In this document: piece by piece, positions 51,601 through 60,414 of the stretch | How positions within the stretch are numbered: position 1 is the stretch's first letter | How the letters are laid out: each line of letters begins with the position of its first letter | Assembly (NCBI RefSeq): GCF_022605725.1 | Contig: NC_065549.1 | Coordinates: 31,201,690 to 31,265,689 of the forward strand | Direction: 5' to 3' | DNA: 64,000 nt | From: Anthonomus grandis grandis | Lineage: Eukaryota > Arthropoda > Insecta > Coleoptera > Curculionidae | Program-made: the position numbers and the translations under genes | The notes under the pieces: generated by a model | What the model saw: the letters and a program-made list of their open reading frames with translations, nothing else | Databases searched by the model: none | Told to the model about the DNA's origin: nothing

Positions 51601-52498
51601 CTTTTAAATTATATTGCTTTGACAAAATTATTATTTCTTTACTTTTTTGTTAAAATCAAATGGTCAAGAATGTATTTCCATCAGTACTCACATCCTCCAT
51701 AAGTGGATGTGATGATGCATTTTTTGACTAACAACAGCTTGGTGGACCTTATTAATCATGTTTAAACCTTCCAGTAGGAAAAATGTTCAAAAATTTGCCA
51801 CTTTCTTAACTTATGTGATCCTGTCGCATTGCAGCAGGGCATTTTAAAATTTTGTAATTTTTTTTTTAAATTTTACAATTTGGTGCTAATTTTTCATTGT
51901 GGTGAACCCCAGTTTTATGCCCAGACTAATCAGAATTGGATACTTGTTTTCTATTGAACAGATATTATGGTGGCAACATCAAAAGAAATTTTCCCCATGC
52001 ACATTCAAAAAACGAATTCCATGTTTTTGTTTAAATTTGCCCAATTGTTTTCAACTTTTCCAATAACTTTCTGTTTTCACTACAAGTTTGAAGTTTCTTT
52101 AAGATGCATTAGTATTTTCAGAATTTGTTTGAATATGAGTTTTTTTTTTAGTCAAAAACTATAGATTTTGAAATCTCAAACATCTTGGCAACATTTCGAG
52201 TTTTTCAGGGCAAAAAAAGAAATTTGGTAGTTTTATGTTGGCACATATAATAGATATGTCATCATGATTAAAATTCTCATTTCAATCGCCTGAATAACAA
52301 GAGCGTCCGATGTATTAAATTTTTATATTTAAAAAAAATTCTTATCTTTTTCTTTTAGGTATGGACGAAATGGAATTCACTGAAGCCGAATCAAACATGA
52401 ACGATCTTGTGGCTGAATACCAACAGTACCAGGAGGCCACCGCTGACGAAGACGCTGAATTCGATGAAGACCAAGAAGGCGAAGTTGACGAAAATTAA
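37080..52498 (+). CDS. betaTub56D: Beta-tubulin, beta-1 (betaTub56D) type, five coding exons
   Basis: Encodes the beta subunit of the alpha/beta-tubulin dimer, which binds and hydrolyses GTP and builds microtubules. Coding exons: 37080-37136, 48999-49377, 49470-49755, 49976-50457 and 52359-52498. All junctions are GT/AG and join in frame to 447 codons plus stop, the normal length. Visible features are the N-terminal MREI (the tetrapeptide read in tubulin mRNA autoregulation), GQCGNQIGAK, the GTP-phosphate loop GGGTGSG at 140-146, NADLRK near 250, and an acidic tail ending EGEVDEN. That tail is the type found in the widely expressed insect beta-1 isotype. No defects are seen. Intron 1 is 11.9 kb and full of transposons. 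The orthology call rests mainly on the tail. Confidence 0.95.
38130..40250 (-). mobile_element. 2.1-kb Tigger/pogo transposon in tubulin intron 1
   Basis: The ends CAGTAGGCTCGCGTTAATG and the complement of CAGTATACTCGCGGTAACG are flanked by TA (38128-38129 and 40251-40252). One transposase, antisense to tubulin, fills the interior. The element sits inside the mariner-type MITE, so it arrived later. Confidence 0.85.
38292..40008 (-). pseudogene. Tigger/pogo transposase with introns, decayed
   Basis: Reading down from the ATG at 40008: a psq-type HTH (ILEEHKNGMSVTALAKKYQI); a CENP-B-type domain (LLYKWFTRQHEQNLPVTG...FKWRYGIRLLKI); the first catalytic Asp in YNADETGLYWKLLP; LLGCTNATGSHKLTPLVLGK; the second Asp in LLDNAASH; the third in IQPLDQNVFG; and a C-terminal helical tail with an acidic stretch ending at 38292. 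Two introns are visible, 39153-39208 (56 bp, GTAAGT...TTTAG; PE|VY continues in frame) and about 38589-38693. Stops in the HTH region and after codon KNKE, a frameshift near 39470 (between the pieces ending 39432 and starting 39511), and a stop after the ICNCIW region show it is inactive. Confidence 0.75.
40576..44981. other. Intron 1 stretch without a recognised element
   Basis: The DNA is strongly AT-rich up to about 43,500. A possible LINE tail at 43350-43550 (SLYYGVMPVY, then KNLFTLK, then RIARRV) is too weak to call. From 43,500 to 43,620 and 44,300 to 44,850 the GC content rises. Motifs there include CTAGGCTAGG (twice, 43536-43556 and 44368-44380) and the palindrome TGACGTCA at 44643-44650. 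These are candidates for intronic control sequence, not established ones. Confidence 0.35.
44643..44650. promoter_or_regulatory. Perfect CRE/ATF-type palindrome in tubulin intron 1
   Basis: TGACGTCA is the consensus site for CREB/ATF-type bZIP factors. A half site, TTACGTCAG, lies near 44811-44819. Both are in a locally GC-enriched segment of the intron that is free of recognised transposons. Function is not shown, and an 8-bp match can arise by chance. Confidence 0.25.
44982..46360 (-). mobile_element. 1.38-kb DDE-like transposon of a family I cannot name
   Basis: The ends TGAGGCTATGAGTGCA and the complement of TGAGGCTACGAGTGCA are followed inward by CGGACTAACCC on both sides. The hexamer TATATA flanks each end (44976-44981 and 46361-46366) and may be the target duplication, though a shorter TATA or TA is also possible. 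GGGTTAGTCC or close variants recur near both ends (about 44995, 45187, 46150, 46167 and 46330). A fragment of a transposase-like protein lies between, on the minus strand. Confidence 0.6.
45539..46146 (-). pseudogene. Fragment of a transposase-like protein with a CGGQNRN motif
   Basis: The upstream piece (46146-45838) contains CFDLMKTLPTHVLTTGNCYY, then KRQLWTYCFNIHAM, then MFVWDESIASKGPQ. After a one-base shift near 45870, the second piece (from 45838) reads MYSDQCGGQNRNIKMSLICN, then DHKFLVSSHSYLPCDQDFG, and ends at 45539. The spaced FD, WDE and SDQCGGQN blocks resemble an RNase H-fold nuclease and recur in many annotated but unnamed arthropod proteins. I infer a transposase from the flanking inverted ends. 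The N-terminus is absent, so this is a deletion derivative. I do not assign a superfamily. Confidence 0.5.
46650..48480 (+). pseudogene. LINE remnant: RT tail and RNase H, split by another LINE
   Basis: The upstream part (to about 46865) reads LLNFKYHITYKKQKCKKDFQ and then MYKALIKSKIDYGSIGYSS, the post-palm region of a jockey-type LINE. It resumes after the insertion at about 47530 with ENATLRIALRAFHT. An RNase H domain follows near 48000-48250: IATDSMGALQCIESYLPKHP, and in another frame MFIWVPSHIRIKGTGKADLL. The open frame 48075-48473 carries the last part. Stops and shifts are spread throughout. It runs in the same direction as tubulin. Confidence 0.6.
46866..47530 (-). mobile_element. Second LINE remnant inserted antisense in the first
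   Basis: The minus strand from about 47525 reads SFGQVHSILQYGICFWGSAR, then MQKRIIRCLLGLTYRTFRRP and KLKILTLPSLYFSSLVLFVK. This is the C-terminal end of a jockey-type LINE reverse transcriptase, open to 47157. A non-coding 3' end runs to about 46866. It separates two parts of a plus-strand LINE whose protein match resumes on the other side. I found no clear target duplication or poly-A. Confidence 0.6.
48641..48670. repeat. (TC)15 microsatellite
   Basis: Fifteen uninterrupted TC units lie 160 bp past the end of the plus-strand LINE match. They could be the simple-repeat tail of that LINE or independent slippage. Confidence 0.9.
48999..49377 (+). CDS. betaTub56D: Beta-tubulin exon 2
   Basis: Codons 20 to 146 in part: FWEIISDEHGIDPTGAYHGD through QLTHSLGGGTGSG. 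Acceptor CTTTTCAG, donor G|GTAAGC, phase 1. It carries most of the nucleotide-binding half of the protein. Confidence 0.95.
49470..49755 (+). CDS. betaTub56D: Beta-tubulin exon 3
   Basis: From MGTLLISKIREEYPDR to MSGVTTCLR. Acceptor TTGCTAG, donor AG|GTAAAT within an Arg codon, phase 2. The preceding intron is only 92 bp. Confidence 0.95.
49976..50457 (+). CDS. betaTub56D: Beta-tubulin exon 4
   Basis: From [20 protein letters not shown] to AFLHWYTGEG. Acceptor TTCCAG, donor G|GTAAGT, phase 1. Its base composition is clearly GC-richer than the flanking introns. Confidence 0.95.
50458..52358 (+). other. Beta-tubulin intron 4 with a pogo remnant
   Basis: A 1.9-kb AT-rich intron. Part of it (about 51250-52150) is an antisense Tigger/pogo transposase relic. 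A plus-strand frame at 50795-51049 has no motif I recognise. Confidence 0.7.
51250..52150 (-). pseudogene. Tigger/pogo transposase relic in tubulin intron 4
   Basis: Three segments in order match the better preserved element in intron 1. KHGIRFLNVHGENF corresponds to RYGIRLLKIASEKL. KQVSNSD-stop-SGHKTGVHH corresponds to the first catalytic box around NADETG. KMPCCNATGSHKLRK corresponds to LGCTNATGSHKLTP. The Glu after the first Asp is now a stop, and frames change repeatedly. The second and third catalytic regions cannot be found, and no paired inverted ends were identified. Confidence 0.55.
52359..52498 (+). CDS. betaTub56D: Beta-tubulin exon 5 (C-terminal tail)
   Basis: From GMDEMEFTEAESNMNDLVAE to the stop TAA at 52496-52498. 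It encodes the last helix and the acidic tail that binds motors and microtubule-associated proteins. Acceptor CTTTTAG. Confidence 0.95.
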
Positions 52499-52945
52499 AT
52501 CTCCTTTTACGCATTTCTCCACCCTCCTCCCCTGTTTCCCCACCAAAACAAAAAATTAACGTTTTTTCGTTTTTTTCGCATGTTTGATTTATTCGATCCG
52601 GGACATTCCTCCTTCTTTTGTATTATTTCGAATATGTTGTACGTAATTCTATTCTTGTTTAAGACTGAGTCCTGCTTTTTTGAATAATGTATTTTTTATA
52701 TTTATATTACGTTTTGTATAAATGCGTTTCCGCTTAACTCGATCCTATTGAATTAAGCATCGAAACTTTTTCACATGCGAGAATTTTTTTAGTATTTTAT
52801 ATTAACCTTCTACTCCCTCCACACGCAAAATCATTTTTTACTTAATTTATTTAAATGCTGTATTTTTTTATATAAGCAGTGTTTTTGTCAAGCTAAATTG
52901 CTTTTTCCAAAATTTAAATTAAAGATTTTTTTGTACATGAATTTG
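52499..52945 (+). terminator. Beta-tubulin 3' UTR and polyadenylation signal
   Basis: About 440 nt of T-rich 3' UTR follow the stop. ATTAAA at 52918-52923 is the best polyadenylation signal. A GT/T-rich stretch (TTTTTTTGTACATG, then TTGTATTGAG) directly follows, so cleavage is expected near 52940. No canonical AATAAA was seen earlier in the UTR. Confidence 0.6.
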
Positions 52946-53542
52946 TATTGAGTTTTATTTATTCTTCTAAGCAATGGTTCCTATGGTATACGCACCGAAG
53001 AGTTTAAATCTAATTGAAGTAAATCAGAAATCATTCAATGTTTTCGTCGTTAGGATTTTTAAATAACCTAGGGAAACTTGACGCTTCTCTTATTTTTCTT
53101 TAGATATAAACGTTTTTGCCAAAATCACGACTTCAAAAATGTTATACAGATCGTGTTTTCGTTCTTTACTTATAAGAAACCGCATAGAGGCGAAGTTTTG
53201 CAACGTCGCGCGTGTACGAGTGCCTGCGACAGAGGACCGGCCCGAGGACGGGATTAGTAAACATCTGACCTATGTGGGGCTGCGTCGTTTGGCGACAAAA
53301 TGTCCCAAAATATTACGCGGAAATCCAGGCATTTTTATAAAATTTATTCTAATGCGGGTTTTACAGACATGACAATGTGTAAAACCCGCATAGAATTGTA
53401 ATCTTAAAATGTTTAATATGCTGTGTTTTGCATAATGAAAATTAAAGCGTTATTCTAATAAAAAATAAAATATCAACTCTGATAAAAATATAATAAAAAA
53501 TCAGAAGTAAAACTCTAATAAACAGACTTAACAACATATTTC
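52946..53542. other. Spacer downstream of tubulin with a 14-bp hairpin
   Basis: A CG-rich segment (about 53175-53330) with a 77-codon frame of unknown identity (53139-53372, Arg-rich) is followed by a hairpin at 53352-53391, with arms ATGCGGGTTTTACA and exact complement and a 12-nt loop. Adding ATTCT either side extends the pairing. I cannot say whether this is an exon of another gene, a transposon end or an RNA terminator. Confidence 0.35.
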
Positions 53543-54005
53543 TTAAATAAAAGGCTCAAATAAACCGCCTTCTTTCGCTAAACAAAAACTTAACCTATCG
53601 TAAAAGCTATTTCGCACCTCCAAAAGAGTTTCAGGTAAAATGGAATTGGCACCTTCGACAATTTTATTTCGCAACTCCTCTAAATTTGTTGGCCTACTAA
53701 ATTCATGCTTGTAAATGGTCTGCTTACGGTAACCCCACAGAGAAAAGTCATTTGGAAACAAATCTGGAGATCTAGGAGGTCATTTAATATCGCCAGTCCC
53801 ACTAATAAGGCGGTTAGGAAAAGTATTTGTTAAAAATTCTTTTACCCTAGCCGCGTTATGAGCAGGACAGTTATCTTGCTGAAAATAAACAGATCCCAGG
53901 TCTACATCCGGTAGATTTGAATGGCAAGAAGAACTTGGTTTTGCAGCAACTCAAAGTACTTTTGGGCGTTTAAAGTGCTATCAATAAAAAAATACCTGCC
54001 CAAAC
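53543..54005 (-). pseudogene. DD41D mariner transposase C-terminal remnant
   Basis: Reading down from about 54005: LNAQKYFELLQNQ; after a shift near 53905, VYFQQDNCPAHNAARVKEFL with the second catalytic Asp; then PPRSPDLFPNDFSLWG with the third Asp, 41 residues later, and a stop in between (IK-stop-PP); then a tail ending FEPFI at 53543. The N-terminal half would lie beyond 54005, where Penelope-like sequence begins. Either the PLE inserted here or the transposase was truncated. No inverted ends were found. Confidence 0.65.
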
Positions 54006-54039
54006 ATTCAATTTCTGAGGATACTGGGTACAAAACTGA

Positions 54040-55008
54040 AAACTTCTGTGCTCGTTTACAAAAGCTAAAACGACTTGCTCTAAAAGAAGAAAATAAAATA
54101 TGGTTCTCCAAAAAGTCCTTACTAATTTTAAAAATAAATTTTATTTTGTCTTTGTTATACACTCATTACCCAATGTTGAAGTAAATGCTTTTAAAAATAA
54201 CCTAGAACTTAAAATTAATAAATTTAAATCTAATCACTTTAAAAAATTAAGAACTTTGACTCAAGCAAAACAAGAACGAAATACGGAAGATCAACGTAAA
54301 TTTTCAGACCATGTTTTCCACCAAAAAGTTTTAAATTTATCTAACTGTCAAAATTCTCCTATTGAACTGAAATTCTTAGAAAATGGTCTTAGATATAGCC
54401 CAAAAATATGTTATGATGAAAAAAGTATTACTTCATTATTGGCTGACATAGAAGTGTCTTTGGGTTATGATACGTTTGAATTAACAAATTCCATAAGAGG
54501 TTATTGTAGACAATTGATTAGCAAGATAGGCAAGTCAAATACAGACACGCAAAAAATGCAACAAAGATTCAAAAACACTTTTTTCAATTAAACGAAAGAT
54601 TAAAACTCGTGACTTAGTTTTGGGAAAAGCAGATAAGGGCAATTGTTTGGTTATTCTAGATAAAAAGGATTATCAAAATAAAGTATTAGATTTTATTTCA
54701 TGTAGCAAAAATTTTGAGGAGTTAATTAAAGATCCTAATACGGCATATACTACCAATCTGAAAAAACTATTAATTGCTGAAAACAACACCTTTCAAGAAT
54801 TAATGGAGAATAAACCTTTAATTCCCATGAATTCAAAAACTCCTTTATTATATGGTAAAAATTCATAAAAATAACTTTCCAATTAGACCAGTTGTTAGTT
54901 TTATAAACTCAGCTGCCTATTATTTAGCTATTTGGCTAAAATATTGCTTAAAAAATGTATTGTCGTTTTCTAGTAAATTAAGCATTAAAACACTTGAAAC
55001 ATGAACTA
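54040..55008 (+). pseudogene. Penelope-like reverse transcriptase, part 1 (N-terminal and fingers)
   Basis: The long frames 54100-54591 and 54620-54868 hold the PLE N-terminal region (LKFLENGLRYSPKICYDEKS) and LGKADKGNCLVILDKKDYQN, the counterpart of FTKADKGSCLLALKRDDY in the other PLE of this window. LIPMNSKTPLLYG follows. A frameshift near 54860 is followed by VKIHKNNFPIRPVVSF (fingers) and an open frame to 55008. There a DD82E transposon interrupts it. Another shift lies near 54592. The downstream part resumes at 62014. Confidence 0.8.
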
Positions 55009-55839
55009 TACTCTATTTCAGAAGTGTATAGGGCAATAAACTGGGGAATTCCGTTCTGTTTGGCTACATTTCGTGGTAGTTCATAGGCGCAGGTACTTAT
55101 AATATTTATGAATTTAATTTTCACGGATTAAATGCCTTTATTTTGAAAGAGATTAAATACTAAATAAATACTTTTAATCCTTTTGTATAGGTACCTATCT
55201 TTTAACGCTTTGTAACATGCAAAAATGGGGTGAGGTAATATATACAGACTATAAATACTTTTAAATCATATTTTAAACGTTAGTAGTCACTGCTACGCTG
55301 TAGTGTAATCACAATATTATTATCCCAATATTTAAAAAATGGAGGTATTCAGTCCAACGAAAAGATGTACTGAAAATTCTCCACTATCGCTGAGTGAAAA
55401 AGTTATTATTTTAAATGTACATGATTGCATAAAACACGATTACCCTAGTTTTACTGTGCGAGAAATTGTTGAAAAATGTTCTCGAATGAGTGGAATTGGA
55501 AAGTCCACCATTTTCAAATTGTTGCGGGAAAGAAAAGTAACAGGTCAAGTGGAATCTCCCAAGCAAAAGCCAGGACGACCTACAAAAGTCCTTGATGAAA
55601 ATGCTAAATGTATAATTCGAAGAAAAGTTCACTCTTTTTATTTTAAAAAGGAAATACCCACCCTAGACAAAATTTTAATGGAGCTTGGCCGAGATGACAG
55701 TATTCCGTTGATAAGTAGAAAACTTTTATGGAAAACTTTAAAAAATAAGGATTTTGCCTGGGAAAAGCATAACCGCAAAGCACTTTTACTGGAGAGCGAT
55801 GAAATTGTTTGTTGGAGACGACAATACTTGAGAAGTATC

Positions 55840-56163
55840 TGTTAAAATATTAGACTAATTGAAACTCCTTGTTAGCAATTAAACTAAAGTATATTAGGAA
55901 CGTTTGATGGTGATTACAGAAAACTTTAATAAAATGATCACATAACAAAAGTATTCTTAAACTAAAAACCGGTAATAAAAGGGGAGCTACTACAGTACAG
56001 AAGCGTAAAAGCATGAAAACTTACAGTCCCGAATATTATCTTATAACACTATTAGCGCCATCTGTTACGCGTAGCTCAAAGCCTAATATATTCACATAAT
56101 TTGAATATTTAATAATCAAATACAGAGATCATAAAAGTATAATAATATTCTAGATACTTAACA
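55840..56163 (-). repeat. Copia 3' LTR
   Basis: 324 bp, TGTTAAAATATTAGACTAAT at its left edge and ATACTTAACA at its right. It is the 3' LTR because the polyprotein runs right to left. The purine-rich strand just inside it (56164-56190) contains AAAGTAAGGAGGTG and is the likely polypurine tract. Confidence 0.95.
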
Positions 56164-56248
56164 CACCTCCTTACTTTTATGCTCTCTACCCATTCCTTAC
56201 AAAAATATAACAGGTAATTCTAATGTTAAAAACAGTCAAGTAACAAAC

Positions 56249-59200
56249 TTACTTTAAGTTTAATAAATCTCTAAAGCAAATAAACTTTTCTTTACCCAGT
56301 GCCTTAGTAAGAATATCAGCTAAATTCTCGTCAGATTTAATTTTTATGATATCTATTACCTTAGCTAAATAATTCTCATGCACAAAATGATATTGAATTT
56401 CAATATGCTTAGCATTTTTAGTATAGTTACCGTACTTAGATATTGCTACAGCGCCAGAATTATCTTCATAAACTTGGATTGGATTATTTAAGTTAACTTT
56501 AAAAGTTTTTAAAATTTCTTTTACAACAAGAATTTCTGAAATCGCATCTGATAATGCAACATACTCAGCTGCAGTAGATGACTTAGTTACACTATTCTGT
56601 TTATGAGATTTCCAGTAAATAACATTCTCATAAAATCTAATAACAAAACCGGTGGTAGATTTTCTATCATTTGAATCACCTGCCCAGTCTGCGTCTACAA
56701 AGCAGTCAATAACTTTACAATTTTCATTTCTTTTCGTATAAATTAAGTTTAAGTCTCTTGTTTGATATAAGTATTTAAGTATTCTTAGAGCATATTTAAA
56801 ATGAGTTTCTTCATAGCAATTCTGAAATCTGCTTAAATAGTTAACGCTAAATGATATATCAGGTCTGGTAGCTGTGCTAACATAGAGAAGAGCACCTATA
56901 ATACTCCTATATTTTAGACTATCATTTAAACTATCAGTCTTTAATAATTTTAAATTTACTTCCATTGGTGTAGAGAAACTTTTATTACAGCTGATAATAT
57001 TATATCGTTCCGCTAATGTTTCGATATAAGTTTTTTGACTCAATAACATATTCGACTTTTCATTGTATTTTATTTCAATACCAACATAATTGCTTATTTT
57101 ACCTAGATCTTTCATATTAAAGCGTAGAGATAATTTTTGCTTTATATTAGAAATATAAGTTTGATTATTACTACAAATGAGAAGATCATCCACAAAAAGT
57201 AATATGTAAATGGTGCCATTTTGAATATCTTTATAATATAAACAATAATCACAATTATTTCTAGAAAAATTGAGATCACTCATGTACTGGTGGAAGCATT
57301 CATACCATAAACGGGGACTTTCTTTTAAGCCATACAGAGCTTTATACAATTTAAAAACTTTATTAGACCCATCATTATAACCTTCAGGTTGTTCAACATA
57401 AATATTACTTGTTATTTTTCCATTTAGAAAAGCTGTCTCGACATCCATCTGCTCTATAAAGAAATTATTTTGAAGACAAAAGGATAACAAGATTTTAAGG
57501 GTTTGACCTTTAAAGACGGGCGAATAAGTGTCATCTATGTTATCTTTTTGTTGAAAACCTTTAGCCACTAAACGTGCTTTAAAAATTCCATCTGGCTTCT
57601 TTTTATACACCCATTTAACATCAATAACTGGCTGGTCTTTGGGTCTCTCAACCATTTTCCATGTTTTATTTTTAGACAAATTTTTCAGCTCTAAGTCCAT
57701 AGCTCCTTTCCAATTTTTCGCTTCAGAAGACAATAGAGTCTCTTCAAAAGTTAAAGGAGTCATTGCATTACAATAATTTACGCAAATTGTTTGATAGACA
57801 TAGTTTTCATTCTTGTTTGGTTTTGGGATTCTTTTTGATTTTCTTAATAGTGTACCCTCAGATGTACCAACTTCTTGCCTGTCTTCTTGCACAGTTTGAT
57901 TAAGATCATCCGGAACATCACTATAATCTGAGTCACTATTCTCATCTTCCTGTTCCTCTAGATTAAATTCTTGGGTTGTCTTAAGTTCTTCTTTTACCTT
58001 GGGATGAATAATCTCTTTAGGCTCTTCAAAACCAATACAAACAGTGTCATCCTCTACTATATCCACATGTCGCGCTACAATAATCTTATTACCTATTAGA
58101 ACTCGGTAACCCACATCTGAATATCCAACAAGTATACCACATTCAGCCTTTTTATCCCATTTGGAAGTTCTTTTTACTTCAGGAATTCTAACAAATATTT
58201 TGCTTCCATAGATCCTTAAATATTTGGCATCAGGCTTCTTTCTAAAAAAGATTTCATAGGGAGTCAATCTCTCTATGGTGTTTGCTAGAATTCTATTCTT
58301 TAAGAAAGCAGCTGTTTTAACAGCCTCAGGCCAATAGCATCGATTAATTTTAGCTTCAGCCATAAGACATCTAGCCATGTCCATAATAGTTCTGTTCAAT
58401 CTCTCTGCGGTACCATTAAGTTCATGTACATAAGGTGGACAAGGGTCAACAATAATACCTTTTTCACAAGCAAATGTACAAATTTTCGAATTTATATATT
58501 CTGTTCCGTTATCACACCTAATCCTTTTAACCTTTTTATTAGAAATGTTTTCAACCTGATTAATATATTCAGCTAGACACTCAAAAACTTGATCTTTACT
58601 TTTAATACAGAAAACTTTAATCAATTTACTATAATCATCAATGATGCTTAAAAAATACTTCTCCCCATTACTTCCAACAGTGTTATGAGGTCCATTTAAA
58701 TCAGTATGAATTATTTCAAGAATATCATTGGCTTTAGTTCTGTTAGTTTGAAAAGGTAAGTTATGCATCTTATTTTCAATACAGATTGCACATTTCATAA
58801 AGTTACATTCAAGATTTTCAGGTAAATTCTCTAACATATTATTTTTACAAACCTTACTTAAAGAATTAAAGTTTATATGCCCTAATATTCTGTGCCATTT
58901 TTCCTTAAGAGACATTTCATTTTTAGGTTCAATTTTACAAGTAATTACATTGGCATTGATTTCGTTTTTAACCAACAAGCATTTTATGTAATATAAATTA
59001 TTATACTTCTTAGCAATTCCAACTATCTCATTATTTTTGTTATAAATTTTACTCACATCAGCTTCAGATATAATTTTATTATTTTTAATAATTTTACTAT
59101 AACTTAAGAGGTTATTATTCATTTCTTTTACAAAGAAAACATTTTTAATAGTAACAGTTGACACCTTATTACAAATAAAGAAATTACATATAACAGTACC

Positions 59201-60289
59201 TATCTTGGTTGCTTGTAGTATTCGACCATCTCCAAGTTTGACATTATTTGGTGTTTTTAAAGGTAAAAATGTACTAAAGTATTTGTCATTATTTATTATG
59301 TGGTCTGTGCATCCACTATCAAGCACCCAAGTAACCTCATTATTTTCAGAAATTTTACTACTTACAGTTTCACTGACATTTTGACCTACATTAACCATAA
59401 ACACACTACTGTTGCTGTTCGAGTTTGGTTGAGCATGTCCTCCATGCCCCCTGCCTCTGCCTCGAAAGTTACTTCTCCTGCCTTGAAATTGACCACCCTG
59501 AGAGTGACCTCTGTTGCTAGGCCCATAGGTATTGCCACGATTCCGATGAACATATCCTCTAGATGAGTTGCCACTTGAACTTTGGACTCTGCAGTCTCTC
59601 TGTATATGTCCAGGTTTGCCACACAAATAACACACCCTTGACTGGTATTGCAGCTGCGGTCTGGATTGACTGGTTGCCATAAATACATTAGACCTACCCT
59701 GATTTGAACTGATGGCTGCTGACGGTCCATTTTCCAAAGCTTTTAGCTTAATTTTTTGCTTCAAAAATTCACAGGTTCTTTCAGCTTCTGGTAAAACATC
59801 AATTAGGTCTCCTATATAGCTGTATGTGCTTGGCAGCGCCTTAAGCATATAGTTCAACTTCTCAACTTCCTTAATAGGAGCACCTGCAGCTCGTAAATCA
59901 TTTATACTTCTTTCAAAGGCATCGAAAAAGGCATTTACATCAGTAAAGTTCTCCAACTTAATTCCCTCAAGAGCACTTCGATAGACAATCTGTAAAGCAG
60001 TAGACTGTCTGTTATACATCTCATCAAACTTTAGCATAATTTTTCGTGCTGTGTCCAGGTGAGACACATATTCCAACTGCCTGTTAGAAATACCACTATA
60101 AATGTAATTGACCGCCCTAATTTCCATTAGATTCCACTCCTCGTCGTTATCTGTAGCAGCCTTTTCACGAAGGACGACTTCCTTGCATTTTTTAAACTCC
60201 AGAAACTTACATAGCCGGGTCTTCCAATTTCCATAATCCACACCATCAAATATCGGTATAACAACATCATCACATTTCATAAGGGACAT
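56249..60289 (-). CDS. Copia gag-pol polyprotein, intact
   Basis: Structural protein and enzymes for copia replication by reverse transcription in cytoplasmic particles. I prefer the start at 60289 (MSLMKCDDVVIPIF); an upstream in-frame ATG at 60367 adds 26 residues. Numbering from that upstream ATG, the order is: gag of the UBN2 type (about 30-215); zinc knuckle CYLCGKPGHIQRDC (246-259); protease DSG (350-352); the GAG-pre-integrase block KWHRILGHINFNSLSK; integrase with IIDDYSK, CDNGTEY and NGTAERLNR carrying the DDE residues; reverse transcriptase (VKWVYKKKPDG, MDVETAFLNG, and FVDD in place of YVDD); and RNase H (DADWAGDSNDRKSTTGF, SSTAAEYVALSDA). Gag and pol are one frame, as in Drosophila copia. 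No stop or shift is seen. Confidence 0.95.
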   Translation of the reverse strand: MSLMKCDDVVIPIFDGVDYGNWKTRLCKFLEFKKCKEVVLREKAATDNDEEWNLMEIRAVNYIYSGISNRQLEYVSHLDTARKIMLKFDEMYNRQSTALQIVYRSALEGIKLENFTDVNAFFDAFERSINDLRAAGAPIKEVEKLNYMLKALPSTYSYIGDLIDVLPEAERTCEFLKQKIKLKALENGPSAAISSNQGRSNVFMATSQSRPQLQYQSRVCYLCGKPGHIQRDCRVQSSSGNSSRGYVHRNRGNTYGPSNRGHSQGGQFQGRRSNFRGRGRGHGGHAQPNSNSNSSVFMVNVGQNVSETVSSKISENNEVTWVLDSGCTDHIINNDKYFSTFLPLKTPNNVKLGDGRILQATKIGTVICNFFICNKVSTVTIKNVFFVKEMNNNLLSYSKIIKNNKIISEADVSKIYNKNNEIVGIAKKYNNLYYIKCLLVKNEINANVITCKIEPKNEMSLKEKWHRILGHINFNSLSKVCKNNMLENLPENLECNFMKCAICIENKMHNLPFQTNRTKANDILEIIHTDLNGPHNTVGSNGEKYFLSIIDDYSKLIKVFCIKSKDQVFECLAEYINQVENISNKKVKRIRCDNGTEYINSKICTFACEKGIIVDPCPPYVHELNGTAERLNRTIMDMARCLMAEAKINRCYWPEAVKTAAFLKNRILANTIERLTPYEIFFRKKPDAKYLRIYGSKIFVRIPEVKRTSKWDKKAECGILVGYSDVGYRVLIGNKIIVARHVDIVEDDTVCIGFEEPKEIIHPKVKEELKTTQEFNLEEQEDENSDSDYSDVPDDLNQTVQEDRQEVGTSEGTLLRKSKRIPKPNKNENYVYQTICVNYCNAMTPLTFEETLLSSEAKNWKGAMDLELKNLSKNKTWKMVERPKDQPVIDVKWVYKKKPDGIFKARLVAKGFQQKDNIDDTYSPVFKGQTLKILLSFCLQNNFFIEQMDVETAFLNGKITSNIYVEQPEGYNDGSNKVFKLYKALYGLKESPRLWYECFHQYMSDLNFSRNNCDYCLYYKDIQNGTIYILLFVDDLLICSNNQTYISNIKQKLSLRFNMKDLGKISNYVGIEIKYNEKSNMLLSQKTYIETLAERYNIISCNKSFSTPMEVNLKLLKTDSLNDSLKYRSIIGALLYVSTATRPDISFSVNYLSRFQNCYEETHFKYALRILKYLYQTRDLNLIYTKRNENCKVIDCFVDADWAGDSNDRKSTTGFVIRFYENVIYWKSHKQNSVTKSSTAAEYVALSDAISEILVVKEILKTFKVNLNNPIQVYEDNSGAVAISKYGNYTKNAKHIEIQYHFVHENYLAKVIDIIKIKSDENLADILTKALGKEKFICFRDLLNLK

Positions 60290-60397
60290 CTTAAAAGTAG
60301 GACTTGCTTCACACTTTATTTCTCCAGAAAAATACGTTACTAAACGTTTACAAGCACAGACAACCACTTTACATTTTACGTATTACAAAATAACTAA

Positions 60398-60414
60398 ACC
60401 ACGGACTGCTACCA
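60398..60414 (-). promoter_or_regulatory. Copia primer-binding site
   Basis: Directly inside the 5' LTR, the minus strand reads TGGTAGCAGTCCGTGG. TGG is complementary to the CCA end of a tRNA. The first nine bases fit the 3' end of insect initiator methionine tRNA as I recall it; the rest does not, so the priming tRNA is uncertain. Confidence 0.5.

Noticed and set aside
53139..53372. Arg-rich 77-codon frame as a host exon
   Set aside because: No motif I recognise and no supporting partner exon in the window. The CG-rich composition is noted as a finding instead.
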